From NCBI GenBank assembly GCA_015231175.1, contig JADGBZ010000002.1, positions 1-45,422 on the forward strand: a stretch of 45,422 bases of DNA, read 5' to 3'. This stretch comes from Magnetococcales bacterium (GTDB taxonomy: Bacteria; Pseudomonadota; Magnetococcia; Magnetococcales; DC0425bin3). Of the stretch, positions 24,977-34,099 are shown one piece after another. Each line of letters begins with the position of its first letter. Position 1 is the stretch's first letter. Under the pieces are notes generated by a model, which ran no database searches, had not been told where the DNA came from, and worked only from the letters and a program-made list of their open reading frames with translations. The translations under genes and the position numbers were made by a program.

Positions 24977-25804
24977 CTACGCAGGGGGAGTGGCGGGCGA
25001 CGGCAGGCCTTTTTCCAGTTTTTCCAGCCATGTCAGCATGGCCTGGGCAGCCTGCTGCCAACGGGGCTCCAGCATGATGGCATGGGCGGTGTTGGGGAGG
25101 ATGATGGCTTCGGTTCCGTACCAGGAGGCAGTCAGTTTCACTTCGGAAACGGGTACGAAGCGGTCGTTGGCTGCGCCGAGGACCAGCACGTTGGGCAGTG
25201 AATTGGGCAGAGGCGCAAAAGGGCGCCACCCCATCAATTCCATGCCCACCACCCAGGATTCGTTACCGGCTTCCTGGACGAAATGGCGAAAATCCTGGTC
25301 AGGGAAGCCGGGGGAGAAGAGTCCTTCTCGTACCGTGCGCTGATGCACACGGCGGGCTCCGGCAAACATGAGGACAGCCAGCTCCCACCACAATGCCGGA
25401 TTTTCAAAAAACATGCGCCAGACCGCTGGGGTCAATCCGTAGGGTGGTACCGAAGCCATGAGAACCATGCCTGCCACTTTGTGGCCGGAATTGCGCATGT
25501 ACTCCTGGACCACGGCCCCACCCAGGGAGTGACCAACCAGGATGGTTGGTCCCGGCAATTGTCGCAGGGCTGTCTCGATATCGTCGGCGTAATCGGCGAG
25601 GGTGTACCAGCCGATGCGCTCGGCGCCGGGACTGCGCCCATGGCCGCGCAGGCTGAGGGCATGGGCAGGGTAACCCCACTCTGCAAAACAGGGCAGGAAA
25701 TGGGGCGACCAAACCCAGGCGCCCACGCACATGCCGTGGACAAAGAGCAGATTGTAGGGACGTGGGTGGCCCGTAGGCAGGGCAGAGAGAATTTCCAGTT
25801 TCAT
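24977..25804 (-). CDS. Alpha/beta-fold hydrolase
   Basis: 275 residues. The oxyanion-hole motif is FVHG (21-24). The nucleophile is S93 in GHSLGG, the acid is D214 in GAANDRFVP and the base is H241 in NTAHAIM. All the catalytic residues are present. The substrate is not readable; the family includes esterases, lipases and haloperoxidase-like enzymes. The ATG at 25804 is preferred: the frame extends to a TTG at 25915, but that would overlap the EamA transporter gene by 32 bases and has no ribosome site. It follows the transporter on the same strand and converges with the MORN gene. Confidence 0.9.
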   Translation of the reverse strand: MKLEILSALPTGHPRPYNLLFVHGMCVGAWVWSPHFLPCFAEWGYPAHALSLRGHGRSPGAERIGWYTLADYADDIETALRQLPGPTILVGHSLGGAVVQEYMRNSGHKVAGMVLMASVPPYGLTPAVWRMFFENPALWWELAVLMFAGARRVHQRTVREGLFSPGFPDQDFRHFVQEAGNESWVVGMELMGWRPFAPLPNSLPNVLVLGAANDRFVPVSEVKLTASWYGTEAIILPNTAHAIMLEPRWQQAAQAMLTWLEKLEKGLPSPATPPA

Positions 25805-25883
25805 GGACCAGGTGTCGAATGCAAAAGGGTGTGCCAGCAGGCGCCGGGAGGGTTGTGCCGGGGCCAGGCACGGGGTCTCCCCT

Positions 25884-26909
25884 TCAGGTTGATTTCCCAC
25901 AGGGAGCGTTAGCAATGTTTTGGCCAGTTTTTTTCCCCCGGGTGGTGTACCAGATCAGCCAAAGATTGCTGACCATGATGATCACCCCCCCCAGGATGGT
26001 CTGCCCATCAGGGATTTCCTGGAAAAACCAGTACCCGATCGACCCGGCGATCAGGATGCGTGTGTAGTCGAAAGGGGCGATCATGGTGGCTTCACCGACG
26101 GCATAGGCCTGCACCAGGGCGGATTGGGCCACTGTGGCGATGCCGCTCACCAAAAGCAGCAGCAGCAATTGTTGCATGCTGGGCGACTTCCAGAAGAGGC
26201 AGGCCAATGGAAAGGAGAACACGGTCGAGGCGACGGCATAACGGCCCAGAATCGTCATGGTTTTTTCCGTGGCCGTCATTTTCTTGATGACGGTCGTGAC
26301 GATGGCGATCAAAAAAGGACTCAGGACACCGATCAAAATCAAGGGATCGAACCCCTTGGCGCCAGGACGGACCATGACCAGAATGCCGCAAAAGCCGATG
26401 CAGGTGACCACCCAGCGCCGGGGATCGTTGGGTTCTCCCAGAAACAGGAGCGCCAAAGGAATCATGAACAAGGGCGTGGTGAAAGAGAGGGCCGTGACAT
26501 CGGCCAGAGGGAGGAGAGCATAGGCGTAGAATGTTGTGACCATGGCGGTTGTACCCACCAGAGCCCGCATCATGTGCATGCTCTGCCGGTTCGAGCGAAG
26601 GATCTCCCTGCCTTGTCGCCACAAAAAGGGGGCAAGCCACAACAAACCAAACAGGCAGCGGAAAAAAACAATTTGAAATGGGTGAATATCCTGTCCGATG
26701 ATCTTGACCATGGCTCCCACGACCGAAAAAGCGGCTCCGGAGAGGAGGATCCAGACAATACCATGTAAATTGGAGGGGGAGTCAGACCAACGCTGCCGGG
26801 TTGCGAGGAGTAGGGAGCGCATCCGGACATGGGCAAAGTCGTGGCTGATCAAGAGTGGATCTTTTGTTGCATCGGAAGGATCGGGGATGGACTCTCTGGA
26901 TTCGGGCAC
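25884..26909 (-). CDS. EamA/DMT-superfamily transporter
   Basis: 341 residues with about ten membrane segments in two five-helix EamA halves (HPFQIVFFRCLFGLLWLAPF and ALVQAYAVGEATMIAPFDYTRI are typical motifs). DMT proteins move amino acids, nucleosides or related metabolites across the inner membrane, and the substrate is unknown here. The GTG at 26909 gives a 40-residue polar leader without a good ribosome site; the ATG at 26822 is an equally good start. It is divergent from the FHA gene and precedes the alpha/beta hydrolase. Confidence 0.88.
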   Translation of the reverse strand: MPESRESIPDPSDATKDPLLISHDFAHVRMRSLLLATRQRWSDSPSNLHGIVWILLSGAAFSVVGAMVKIIGQDIHPFQIVFFRCLFGLLWLAPFLWRQGREILRSNRQSMHMMRALVGTTAMVTTFYAYALLPLADVTALSFTTPLFMIPLALLFLGEPNDPRRWVVTCIGFCGILVMVRPGAKGFDPLILIGVLSPFLIAIVTTVIKKMTATEKTMTILGRYAVASTVFSFPLACLFWKSPSMQQLLLLLLVSGIATVAQSALVQAYAVGEATMIAPFDYTRILIAGSIGYWFFQEIPDGQTILGGVIIMVSNLWLIWYTTRGKKTGQNIANAPCGKST

Positions 26910-26960
26910 GTTGTGCAGTTACACGCGGGTGGGGCTCAAGATGTTTGTGGAAATGCTGCC

Positions 26961-27353
26961 ATGGACCGACAATATACCTTGATTCTTCAACATATGGAAC
27001 GCCGTTACGGTGTGAGCGTCCTGCGCCAGCGTCTCACCATGGGTCGGCGGTCGGATATGGATCTGGTGGTTGCAGGGAACCAGGTGTCCAAATTTCATGC
27101 GGTCGTCTCTTTTGAACAGGGACACTATTTTTTGGAAGATTGCAGCCGGAATGGAACCTATCTTTTGGGAAACAAGCGTGCGGTCGTTCACCTTGTCCGG
27201 GGCAGAGCGAGGCTGGAGGCCAGAGGCCTGATCAGCCTGGGTGTCCGGCCAGGATTGACCATGAGTGCGGAAATTCAGTATTGGGCCGAGTTGACTGGAG
27301 TGCCCGACGCCGACTTTTCATCGAGTGTCGTGCCGACATCGGATTTGCCTTGA
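26961..27353 (+). CDS. Small FHA-domain protein
   Basis: 130 residues, almost entirely a forkhead-associated domain that binds phosphothreonine peptides. Core residues are G28R29R30S31, S43 and H46 (QVSKFHAVV) and N64G65T66 (SRNGTYLL). No Ser/Thr kinase or phosphatase is in the window, so its partner is elsewhere. The ATG at 26961 is chosen because the fold begins directly after it; the frame is open further upstream to 26829 but would run into the divergent transporter gene. Two tandem repeats follow the stop. Confidence 0.85.
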   Translation: MDRQYTLILQHMERRYGVSVLRQRLTMGRRSDMDLVVAGNQVSKFHAVVSFEQGHYFLEDCSRNGTYLLGNKRAVVHLVRGRARLEARGLISLGVRPGLTMSAEIQYWAELTGVPDADFSSSVVPTSDLP

Positions 27354-27426
27354 GCGGAAATATTTGTTCAACATCCACCCGGGGTTTGCTTGTTTACAGG
27401 TAACGATTCACCACCCGGCAACGAAA

Positions 27427-27522
27427 CGGGGTCCAGGGGGCTGGCTCCCTGGCAGGTCCAGGACAGCGTCCTGGTGGGGTTCGGGGCGAAGCCCTGACAA
27501 AGGCTTTTATGTCCAAGTGTTA
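27427..27522 (+). repeat. Dispersed hairpin repeat, copy 5 (tandem unit 1)
   Basis: The 96-base unit has first hairpin CCAGGG-ggctggct-CCCTGG, second hairpin CCAGGAC-agc-GTCCTGG and third hairpin GGGC-GAA-GCCC. The front CACCACCCGGCAACGAAA precedes it from about 27409. It lies behind the FHA gene in the same orientation. Confidence 0.92.
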
Positions 27523-27618
27523 CGGGGTCCAGGGGGCTGGCTCCCTGGCAGGTCCAGGACAGCGTCCTGGTGGGGTTCGGGGCGAAGCCCCGACAAAGGC
27601 TTTCATGTCCAAGCTTTT
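27523..27618 (+). repeat. Dispersed hairpin repeat, copy 6 (tandem unit 2)
   Basis: This unit repeats the previous one with only a few changes (GCCCTGAC to GCCCCGAC, and TTTTATG to TTTCATG), so the tandem is recent or kept alike by conversion. ATGAATGGTGACGTTTAC after it (27632-27649) is partly the inverse of GTAACGATTCACCA before unit 1, a possible terminal inverted repeat. Confidence 0.92.
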
Positions 27619-27644
27619 CTTGCAAGGGTGATGAATGGTGACGT

Positions 27645-28238
27645 TTACAGCTGCTCAAGGGAGCCATTTTCCAGATCATAGTACCAGGCGTGCAAGGTCA
27701 GAGTGCCTTGTTTGACCCGGGCGGCGACCCAGGGAAAGGTCATGAGGTTGCCACGCGAATGCAGGGCTGCGGCCTTTTCGCAGGCGCGGGCTCTCTCCTG
27801 CCCGCTCATGGTTGGGTTGTGTTGCAGGACGCTTTCTCTGGCCTTCCGGGCGATGGACATCCATTTGCCGAGGAAGTCGCTTGGTACGTTGTCATCTTTG
27901 TCGAGGAGCGTCTGGATGCCCCCGCAGCGGGCATGGGCAAGGATGACGATGTGTTTGACCAGCAGTTTGGTAACGGCAAATTCAAGGGCTGCGCTGGTGC
28001 CGTGATAATGTCCTTCGGCCTCAAACGGGGGGACAAGGTTGGCAACATTGCGGATGACAAAGATGTCCCCGGGGGAGACATCGAAAATGAAGGCCGGGTC
28101 GACGCGGGCGTCGCAGCACGCAACAATTGCCACTTCCGGCGCCTGTCCCTCGATCAGTTTGTGCAGTGCTGCCTGGTTATGGGAAAAATATCCCGAAATA
28201 AATCTCTTGTACCCGTCGAGAAGCTTGGTTGGAATCAT
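27645..28238 (-). CDS. Beta-class carbonic anhydrase
   Basis: 197 residues. It interconverts CO2 and bicarbonate. Zinc ligands are C41 (in ACCDARVDP), H102 and C105 (in HARCGG). The D43/R45 dyad that gates the site is present. The length and motifs fit the bacterial beta class, which is usually cytosolic; no signal peptide is seen. The ATG at 28238 has only a weak GAG site. A small PH-like membrane protein gene lies 76 bases upstream on the same strand. In an autotrophic sulfur oxidiser this enzyme would supply inorganic carbon, which is inference. Confidence 0.95.
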   Translation of the reverse strand: MIPTKLLDGYKRFISGYFSHNQAALHKLIEGQAPEVAIVACCDARVDPAFIFDVSPGDIFVIRNVANLVPPFEAEGHYHGTSAALEFAVTKLLVKHIVILAHARCGGIQTLLDKDDNVPSDFLGKWMSIARKARESVLQHNPTMSGQERARACEKAAALHSRGNLMTFPWVAARVKQGTLTLHAWYYDLENGSLEQL

Positions 28239-28314
28239 GATTGTATCTCACGGAAAATCGCAGCAACAACGTTGACCAAACCTTCTTGGGGAGAGTGCCG
28301 GCGACGAGGGGGGC

Positions 28315-28911
28315 CTACGACGGCTTGGCCTGACAAAGTCGATGGGCGGTTTTCTGAAAAATTTCCGCATCCCGGACAAAAGCCAAAGGTGTCTCGCGTC
28401 CGATTTCGTCCCGAATGACGAGGCGGGAGAAACAGTGTTTTTTCCAGGGACGATGGCGCAGGAGCGGCCAGGGGTGCTCTTGAAGCGTGATGGTCGTGCC
28501 CTGGACCAATGGCCAGCTTTGTGTGTGCAGACGCCAGGTACGGGTTTGATGGACAATTCGCCGTGATGTCAGGGTCAATCGGGTAAACTCCCGGCGCCAG
28601 ATGGTGCGGGCGAAGAGAACGATGGTAGCCAGCACGGAGAAGAACAGGCCGGTCAAGCCAAATCTGGCCAGGGGGAGCAGATGCAACGGTGGTGAGTCGG
28701 TCAGCAACAACTCTTGCAGGGAGGGGAGGGAGAAAAAGTGGTGCCTGATCTTGAGGTTGACCAAGCCCAGAAAAAAGAGGGCCACAAGGCCCAAACAAAC
28801 AGGAAGGATGTAGACACAACCACTCAGGATGGTCTGTTGCATGACCAACTCGTCCGAGGCCAGAGAAAAGCCCAACTTGTTGGCAGGCAGAACACGGTAT
28901 TTGCGGAACAT
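28315..28911 (-). CDS. Small membrane protein with PH-like domain
   Basis: About 198 residues. Two membrane segments lie at about 33-52 and 85-105, followed by a soluble part with LTLTSRRIVHQTRTW, which is the pattern of bacterial PH-like domains of inner-membrane proteins. The function of this family is poorly known. The ATG at 28911 has GGAG 12 bases upstream; the frame continues to 28980 with a cysteine-rich stretch that looks non-coding. It sits between the carbonic anhydrase and the cytochrome gene, all on the minus strand. Confidence 0.65.
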   Translation of the reverse strand: MFRKYRVLPANKLGFSLASDELVMQQTILSGCVYILPVCLGLVALFFLGLVNLKIRHHFFSLPSLQELLLTDSPPLHLLPLARFGLTGLFFSVLATIVLFARTIWRREFTRLTLTSRRIVHQTRTWRLHTQSWPLVQGTTITLQEHPWPLLRHRPWKKHCFSRLVIRDEIGRETPLAFVRDAEIFQKTAHRLCQAKPS

Positions 28912-29057
28912 GGGAATCGTCAACTCCAATATCGAGCCAAGGCAACACGAGCGCGGGCCGGATTTTTGACTGTCGAACATCAGCCACCCTTCCCGGGGCC
29001 ACAGTAATCGATTTTTGTGACGGCGTCATGCTATTTTGTTGCGTTCGCAGGGGCTTC

Positions 29058-29765
29058 TCACGGTGGTGGTACGGGCAGGGGAGGGGGCGTCATGAGGGTG
29101 CTGGGGCGTGGCGTGGCGTCGCCAAAATTATTGGCCAGATAGTCGAGTATTTTCTCCCGGGCTTCGCGGGAGGGTTCAGGCATTTTTTTTTCGGACACCA
29201 TCAATCGCAGGGTTTCATCCCAGACGCGGCGGTTCAGCCGTTGCTGTTTGACAAGCATCAGGGAGTGGCACCCCTGGCAGGCGAAGTAAACCTCCTTGCG
29301 CCCGTTTCCTTCTGGCAATCCACCCCAATCCAAGGGCATGACGACCGCATCCCGATCAGACTCCGAGGCGCCTGAACCGGAGCGTGTGCTCAGAAACGCC
29401 AATAGATTTTGTCGCAGGTCGGTGTCAGGCAAGCCTGAATACTTCATCCGGATGCCGGGCACCTGGCCGGCAGAGGAGGCCAGAAAGCGATCCAGCATGG
29501 CCATGTCCCACGGAGCATTTTTCCCCCAGGCTTTCAATCCATTGCTGTATGGGTAGCCGGGCAGGGATGCCACTTTGCGTCCCACAATGCCCCACAGATT
29601 GGGGCCGATCCGATGGCCCTCTCCGATGCTGACGGGGTGACAGGCAAAACAGTTTCTTCGATAGACATCCTTGCCTTGATCGACTGAATCCCGAAGGTCA
29701 TCGCCTCGTGCCGGGGTGGCCATGAGCATCAGCATGAAAACGAGAATGAGATCCAGGCGTGTCAT
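29058..29765 (-). CDS. Dihaem cytochrome c, electron acceptor of the sulfite dehydrogenase
   Basis: 235 residues. A signal peptide ends near PARG (residue 21). Two haem sites are present: C39-F-A-C42-H43 and C163-Q-G-C166-H167. M107 (GIRMKYSGL) is a likely axial ligand of the first haem. The first domain resembles class I cytochrome c of the c2/c550 kind. A Pro-rich end closes the protein. The molybdenum enzyme gene lies 85 bases upstream, so this is probably its cytochrome subunit (a SoxD/SorB equivalent). SorB is usually a small monohaem protein and SoxD is larger, so the 235-residue dihaem form is intermediate. AAGGGGAG precedes the start. Confidence 0.9.
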   Translation of the reverse strand: MTRLDLILVFMLMLMATPARGDDLRDSVDQGKDVYRRNCFACHPVSIGEGHRIGPNLWGIVGRKVASLPGYPYSNGLKAWGKNAPWDMAMLDRFLASSAGQVPGIRMKYSGLPDTDLRQNLLAFLSTRSGSGASESDRDAVVMPLDWGGLPEGNGRKEVYFACQGCHSLMLVKQQRLNRRVWDETLRLMVSEKKMPEPSREAREKILDYLANNFGDATPRPSTLMTPPPLPVPPP

Positions 29766-29872
29766 GGCTGCTCCCCTTCAAGCCGGAGTGGCGATGAGGG
29801 TTCATGTGAAAACGAGCATGAGGTTCGGGCGTATCACGGGCGCGTCCCCTTCAAGCCACCCTCACGGCGATG
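29735..29872 (-). repeat. Imperfect duplication of the gene junction (sulfite dehydrogenase end / cytochrome start)
   Basis: Two copies of about 62-66 bases, 29735-29796 and 29807-29872, share GGCTTGAAGGGGA followed by a start-like codon and CTCATxCTCGTTTTCA. The second (upstream on the minus strand) contains the dehydrogenase stop and a decayed cytochrome start (GTG ATA CGC then a stop after about 11 codons). The first holds the working cytochrome start. Confidence 0.75.
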
Positions 29873-31185
29873 CGGTGCATGGCGTTGCCGAGAAATCCGC
29901 CTGGATTCCAGGCAATGGCAAAGGGTTGTGCATTTCCCATGCTGTCGGTGGCGCGGGCCCAGATCTCGAAATAGCCTGCTGAGGGGAAGGTGATGTCGGC
30001 GTTCCAATGTTGCCAGGCATATTTGTTGGCGGCTTCGGAGAGGTGTGCCTTGAACCAGGTGGCGCCGAAATCGATGGAGAGTACAACCTCACGCACGGTA
30101 TTCTCCCCGGCCCAGGCGTGACCACGTACCGCGACTTTTTTGCTGGTTGCGTCAACTTTGGTACCACTCTGGGGAGAAGTGATGAGGGACTTGACCGGCA
30201 TGGCTGTGATGATCCTGGAGAACAGGGCCTCGGGTGCCTCTTCACCGGGTTGAAGGGGGCGTTCGGGCAGGCGATAGGATGTTCCGGTCATCCCCTTGCC
30301 GTCGTGAACCACGTCGCGCAACTGGATGCGATTCAGCCACTTTTGCGATGCCGAGCCGACCCAACCAGGAACAACCAGGCGCAAAGGGTGCCCGTTGAGA
30401 GAGGGAATGGGGCCATCGTTCATGGCAAAGGCGATGAGGGTGTGGGGTTCCATGGCTTTTTCCATGGGAATGCCGCGGGAAAGAGCGGGTTTGTCGGGAT
30501 CCGCCAGGTCGCGGTCGGCGCCATGGTGGGCGGTGTAAAGGGCTGATTGTTTGGGGCCGGCGGCCTTGATGACATCGGCGAGACGCACCCCGGTCCATTT
30601 GGCGCAGGCGACGGCGCCGACCGTCCATTGATTGCCCCTGGCAGGGGGATTGAAAAAAGCCCGGCCATTGCCACCGCATTCAATGGTGGCCAGTTCCGAG
30701 ACCACGGGAAATTGACTTTGCAGGTCGCGGATGGTCAGGGTCAGGGGCTTCTCCACCTCGCCATCAATGGTCAGGGTCCAGGCGGCGCCATCGACCTGCT
30801 CCGGCACGCTGCCATGGTTGCGTACAAAATGCCGGGAGGTGGGTGTGATGTCATCGTTGAGCAGATGTGCCGGCGACTCAATGTTGATGGGTTTGTCGCC
30901 CAATACCGTCATCCCCTCTTTGCCAGGCATACCGGCCAAAGCCTCCTCGGCCATGGCGATGGGAATCAAGCCGGAAGGCATGTCGCGGGAGAAGGGGATG
31001 GCGGCTCCCAGCATGGCGGACATGGCAGCCAGGCCGGCCCCTTTCAGAAAGCCGCGCCGATCAGCTTCCGCGATCCGGCCAAAAAAATCCTTGTCAGCCG
31101 CTACGGGATCCTGGGCATATTGTTGCAGCATATTTTGTGGCAAGGAGATTTTTCCCGAATGATCGTTCACGAATCTGTTCCCCAT
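29851..31185 (-). CDS. Molybdenum sulfite dehydrogenase, SoxC/SorA-like, TAT-exported
   Basis: 444 residues. A twin-arginine signal (RRGFLKG at 43-49, then a hydrophobic stretch) is preceded by an unusually long 42-residue leader. The sulfite oxidase fold follows, with the molybdenum-ligating cysteine at C170 in IECGGNGRAFF, then GAVACAKWTGVRL, and the dimerisation domain at the C-terminus (VAVRGHAWAG, WNPGGFLGNAMHR). The enzyme oxidises sulfite (SorA) or Sox-bound sulfane sulfur (SoxC) in the periplasm and passes electrons to the adjacent cytochrome c. Without soxXYZAB nearby, direct sulfite oxidation is the simpler reading. GAGGCG lies 8 bases before the ATG. Confidence 0.9.
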   Translation of the reverse strand: MGNRFVNDHSGKISLPQNMLQQYAQDPVAADKDFFGRIAEADRRGFLKGAGLAAMSAMLGAAIPFSRDMPSGLIPIAMAEEALAGMPGKEGMTVLGDKPINIESPAHLLNDDITPTSRHFVRNHGSVPEQVDGAAWTLTIDGEVEKPLTLTIRDLQSQFPVVSELATIECGGNGRAFFNPPARGNQWTVGAVACAKWTGVRLADVIKAAGPKQSALYTAHHGADRDLADPDKPALSRGIPMEKAMEPHTLIAFAMNDGPIPSLNGHPLRLVVPGWVGSASQKWLNRIQLRDVVHDGKGMTGTSYRLPERPLQPGEEAPEALFSRIITAMPVKSLITSPQSGTKVDATSKKVAVRGHAWAGENTVREVVLSIDFGATWFKAHLSEAANKYAWQHWNADITFPSAGYFEIWARATDSMGNAQPFAIAWNPGGFLGNAMHRIAVRVA

Positions 31186-31237
31186 ATGATGTCGCCTCGG
31201 CGAAAAAATCGATACTGGTGGTGATTCTGGCTGCGGC

Positions 31238-34099
31238 TCAGGTTACCCCCTTTGCCTTCAGGAAGGGAACATACCTCATGTCCTGCTCCATGATGTGATC
31301 CCGCAACCAGGATTTGGCGATGTCGAGGGTCTCCATGGCCACGGTAAACTCGCCGGCCTTGAATCTTTCGTTCAGTTGAGCGACCTGGGCGACAAGTTTG
31401 GTGTGTATGGCGAGATGTCCTTCCGTTTCCGGATAATGATGTTGACGAAACAGTTGGGCTTCGTGATCAAAATGGGTAGAGGTGTACTGGAGCAGCTCGG
31501 AGAGGATCTCACCGATCGCCTCCTGTCCGCGTCCCTGCTCCATGGCTCTGTGAATATTATTCAGTAGATCCAGAAGTTTACGATGGGAAACATCGATGGA
31601 ATCGATGCCGGTCGCCAACTGTTCGGACCAGGGGAAGAACTGGCCGTCATGGGAGGCGCTTTCGCTTTCGTTGCGGTAGATGGCGTCCATGAGGGTAAAA
31701 AGTTCCCGGCAGGATTGCAGGTATTTGCCCATTTCAAGGTTCATGACGGTGGCATCGACACGATCCCGTTTTGCCATGGACATGGCCAGGGAGCGGGCCA
31801 GATCGTGAGTGGCGCGGTTGTATTGGGCCAGTTGCGAGAACGATGGGTGTTCGCCAGATCGAGTCTGTCCGGCGTTGTGGATCCAGGCGCCCAGTTCGGT
31901 TTGGTCGGCGCCTGGAATATCGTCAGGGGAGAGTTCCATCCGGCCTGTGCTGGCCATCTCCAGCCGGCTTTGCAGATCCAGAAAAAAGCCCTTGGCGCGG
32001 CGGACATTGAAGGGAGGTTGGGACATGGTCAAGGAGGCCTGGGTGGCGTAGAGGGCCCCGCTCATGTTTTGCAACACATCTCCCATGCGCTGGAACTGGA
32101 TGGCCGATCCCATCATCATGCTGGCAGTCTGGGTTGCTTGATCCATCCGATCGGCGACTGTTGTGGAGATGGCCATGGTTTGGTTGGCGGATGCAAGAAT
32201 GGATGCGGCGAACTCCTTGGCTTCACGACTCTCCTGGGCCACAAAACCGGCTGCCGTAGCCACCTCGGCGGCTGACCGGGCGACCTCTCTGGTGCCGGTG
32301 GCAGCCTCGGCGGCAGCCCGTGCCACGTCTTCGGCAGCCATGTTCAGTTCCTGGGTGTTGCGGGTCACTTCTTCGGCGGCTTCGGCCACGGCAGCCATGG
32401 AGTGAGCGATACCCTCGATCGTTTTGGTTTGGGTATCCACCGAAGTGGTGATTTCTGCATTGGCCTGATTGATACGTTGGATACTTTCGGTGATTTCGGC
32501 GCTGGCCCGGGTGACATCTTCGGTTTTTTGGCGAATATCTTCCGTCTTTTCGTAGATCATGCGTGTGGCATCGGCGGTTTGCCGGGCGAGTTCCTTGACC
32601 TCATTGGCAACGACGGCAAAACCCTTGCCGGCTCCACCTGCCCCGGCGGCCTCGATGGCGGCATTCAGGGAGAGCATGTTGGTTTGCTCGGCAATGTTGT
32701 TGATCACCTCTACCACATGACCGATCTCGCGGGCGGAGTTGGCCAGTTCCTTCATGACGGTCTGGTTTTCCGTGGCGTTGAGATTGGCCTGCTCGGATTC
32801 ACGGCTGGCTGCCAGGCAGAGTTCTCTGATCCCGATGATGGCGGAACTCATCTCCTGGACCGAGGAGGCGACGGTTTTGACCGAACCATCCACCTGTTCC
32901 AGGCTTTGATTCACCCCGCCGATATTGGCGGTGATCTGCTCGGCTGCCGAAGCGATGGTATTGATGTTGGTGCTGGCTTGTTCCGTACCTGTTGCAATGG
33001 TGTTGACATTGTTGGCCACCATGTCGGCAGCGTCGGCGATGGTGTTGATGTTGGCGTTGGCCTGTTGGACGGCGTTGGCGACCTGGTTGATCTCCTGGTT
33101 GAGAACGACGTTCTGTTCCTGAACATCCCGGGCCAGAGATTGGGAACAGGTGGCATCATCGCGGACCTGATTGCGAATCTTGACCACTTCGGTCGCGCAG
33201 GCTGTCATGCTGCCGGAGTGGAGGCTGATGATGCGCATCAGTCGTTCCACATTGTCCGCCAGGCGATTGATGGAATTTGCCATTCCGTGCGTTTTGCCGC
33301 TGGGATCGGTGAAGCGGACGGTCAAATCCCCGGTGGCCAGGCGATGCAGGATATCCACCATCGTCCGGATGTCACCCCCCATCTGCTCAAGGATGCTGCG
33401 GGCAATCAGCAGGGTGCCGCCGGCCAGAATGGCCATCAGGAGCAGGATTTCAGCCAATTCGGTTCTGGCATTGGCCCAGAACGCAGCATCCACGTCGTCC
33501 AGGTAGATGCCGGACCCGATCACCCAACCCCACGGTCCGAATCCTTTGACAAAGGATATTTTTTTCTCGGGGGCCAAGCCAGCCGAACGGGGCCAGGAGT
33601 ATGCGACCAATCCTGAACCATCCTTTTTGACCTTCTCCACCATGATCCGGAACAAGTGGATTCCGTCGGGATCTTTCGTTTCCGAGAGATCCTGCCCGTC
33701 CAATTCGGGCTTGATCGGATGGTGGATCATGCGCGGGTGCATGTCGTTGATCCAGAAATAGTCATCCTTGCCGTAGCGCAACGCCGAGATGGTGGCCATG
33801 GCCTCCTTTTGCGCCTGACTCCTGGAGGTGAGGCCGGATTTTTCCCGGGCATGGTGAAACTCCAGGATGCCGTAGGCCGTTTCCACAACGTGGCGTGTTT
33901 TGGTTTCCCGATCTTCCAGCATTTGGGCCTTGATCATTCCGAGACCCAATCCACCCAGAGTCAGGGAACTCATGATCCCCAGAACGAGGATCAGCGAAAG
34001 CCGTTGCCGAATCGTCAGGTGAGAAAGGTCCATTCGCCTGAAGGGGGAGGTGAATTTCTGTATGATATGATCTTCTTTTTCGACCATGTTTGTTTTCAT
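31238..34099 (-). CDS. Chemoreceptor: sCache, HAMP, MCP signalling and haemerythrin domains
   Basis: 953 residues. A membrane segment near 40-60 is followed by a single Cache_2 sensor (about 65-215; [29 protein letters not shown]), a second membrane segment, HAMP, and an MCP coiled coil with a hairpin region ([28 protein letters not shown], about residue 480). A CZB-like region ([17 protein letters not shown]) has lost two of the usual zinc ligands. The C-terminal haemerythrin domain (about 820-950) has all expected di-iron ligands ([37 protein letters not shown]). It probably steers aerotaxis or redox taxis. The ATG at 34099 is chosen; the longer frame to 34282 is poor. Confidence 0.93.
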   Translation of the reverse strand: MKTNMVEKEDHIIQKFTSPFRRMDLSHLTIRQRLSLILVLGIMSSLTLGGLGLGMIKAQMLEDRETKTRHVVETAYGILEFHHAREKSGLTSRSQAQKEAMATISALRYGKDDYFWINDMHPRMIHHPIKPELDGQDLSETKDPDGIHLFRIMVEKVKKDGSGLVAYSWPRSAGLAPEKKISFVKGFGPWGWVIGSGIYLDDVDAAFWANARTELAEILLLMAILAGGTLLIARSILEQMGGDIRTMVDILHRLATGDLTVRFTDPSGKTHGMANSINRLADNVERLMRIISLHSGSMTACATEVVKIRNQVRDDATCSQSLARDVQEQNVVLNQEINQVANAVQQANANINTIADAADMVANNVNTIATGTEQASTNINTIASAAEQITANIGGVNQSLEQVDGSVKTVASSVQEMSSAIIGIRELCLAASRESEQANLNATENQTVMKELANSAREIGHVVEVINNIAEQTNMLSLNAAIEAAGAGGAGKGFAVVANEVKELARQTADATRMIYEKTEDIRQKTEDVTRASAEITESIQRINQANAEITTSVDTQTKTIEGIAHSMAAVAEAAEEVTRNTQELNMAAEDVARAAAEAATGTREVARSAAEVATAAGFVAQESREAKEFAASILASANQTMAISTTVADRMDQATQTASMMMGSAIQFQRMGDVLQNMSGALYATQASLTMSQPPFNVRRAKGFFLDLQSRLEMASTGRMELSPDDIPGADQTELGAWIHNAGQTRSGEHPSFSQLAQYNRATHDLARSLAMSMAKRDRVDATVMNLEMGKYLQSCRELFTLMDAIYRNESESASHDGQFFPWSEQLATGIDSIDVSHRKLLDLLNNIHRAMEQGRGQEAIGEILSELLQYTSTHFDHEAQLFRQHHYPETEGHLAIHTKLVAQVAQLNERFKAGEFTVAMETLDIAKSWLRDHIMEQDMRYVPFLKAKGVT

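Noticed and set aside
27427-27618. CRISPR-like or tandem-array reading of the two 96-base units
   Set aside because: Only two units, no short repeats with unique spacers and no cas genes.
27325-27681. Open frames through the tandem repeat (RGPGGWLPGRSRTASWWGSGR repeated)
   Set aside because: The peptide is just the translated repeat in each copy; structure and spacing indicate a non-coding element.
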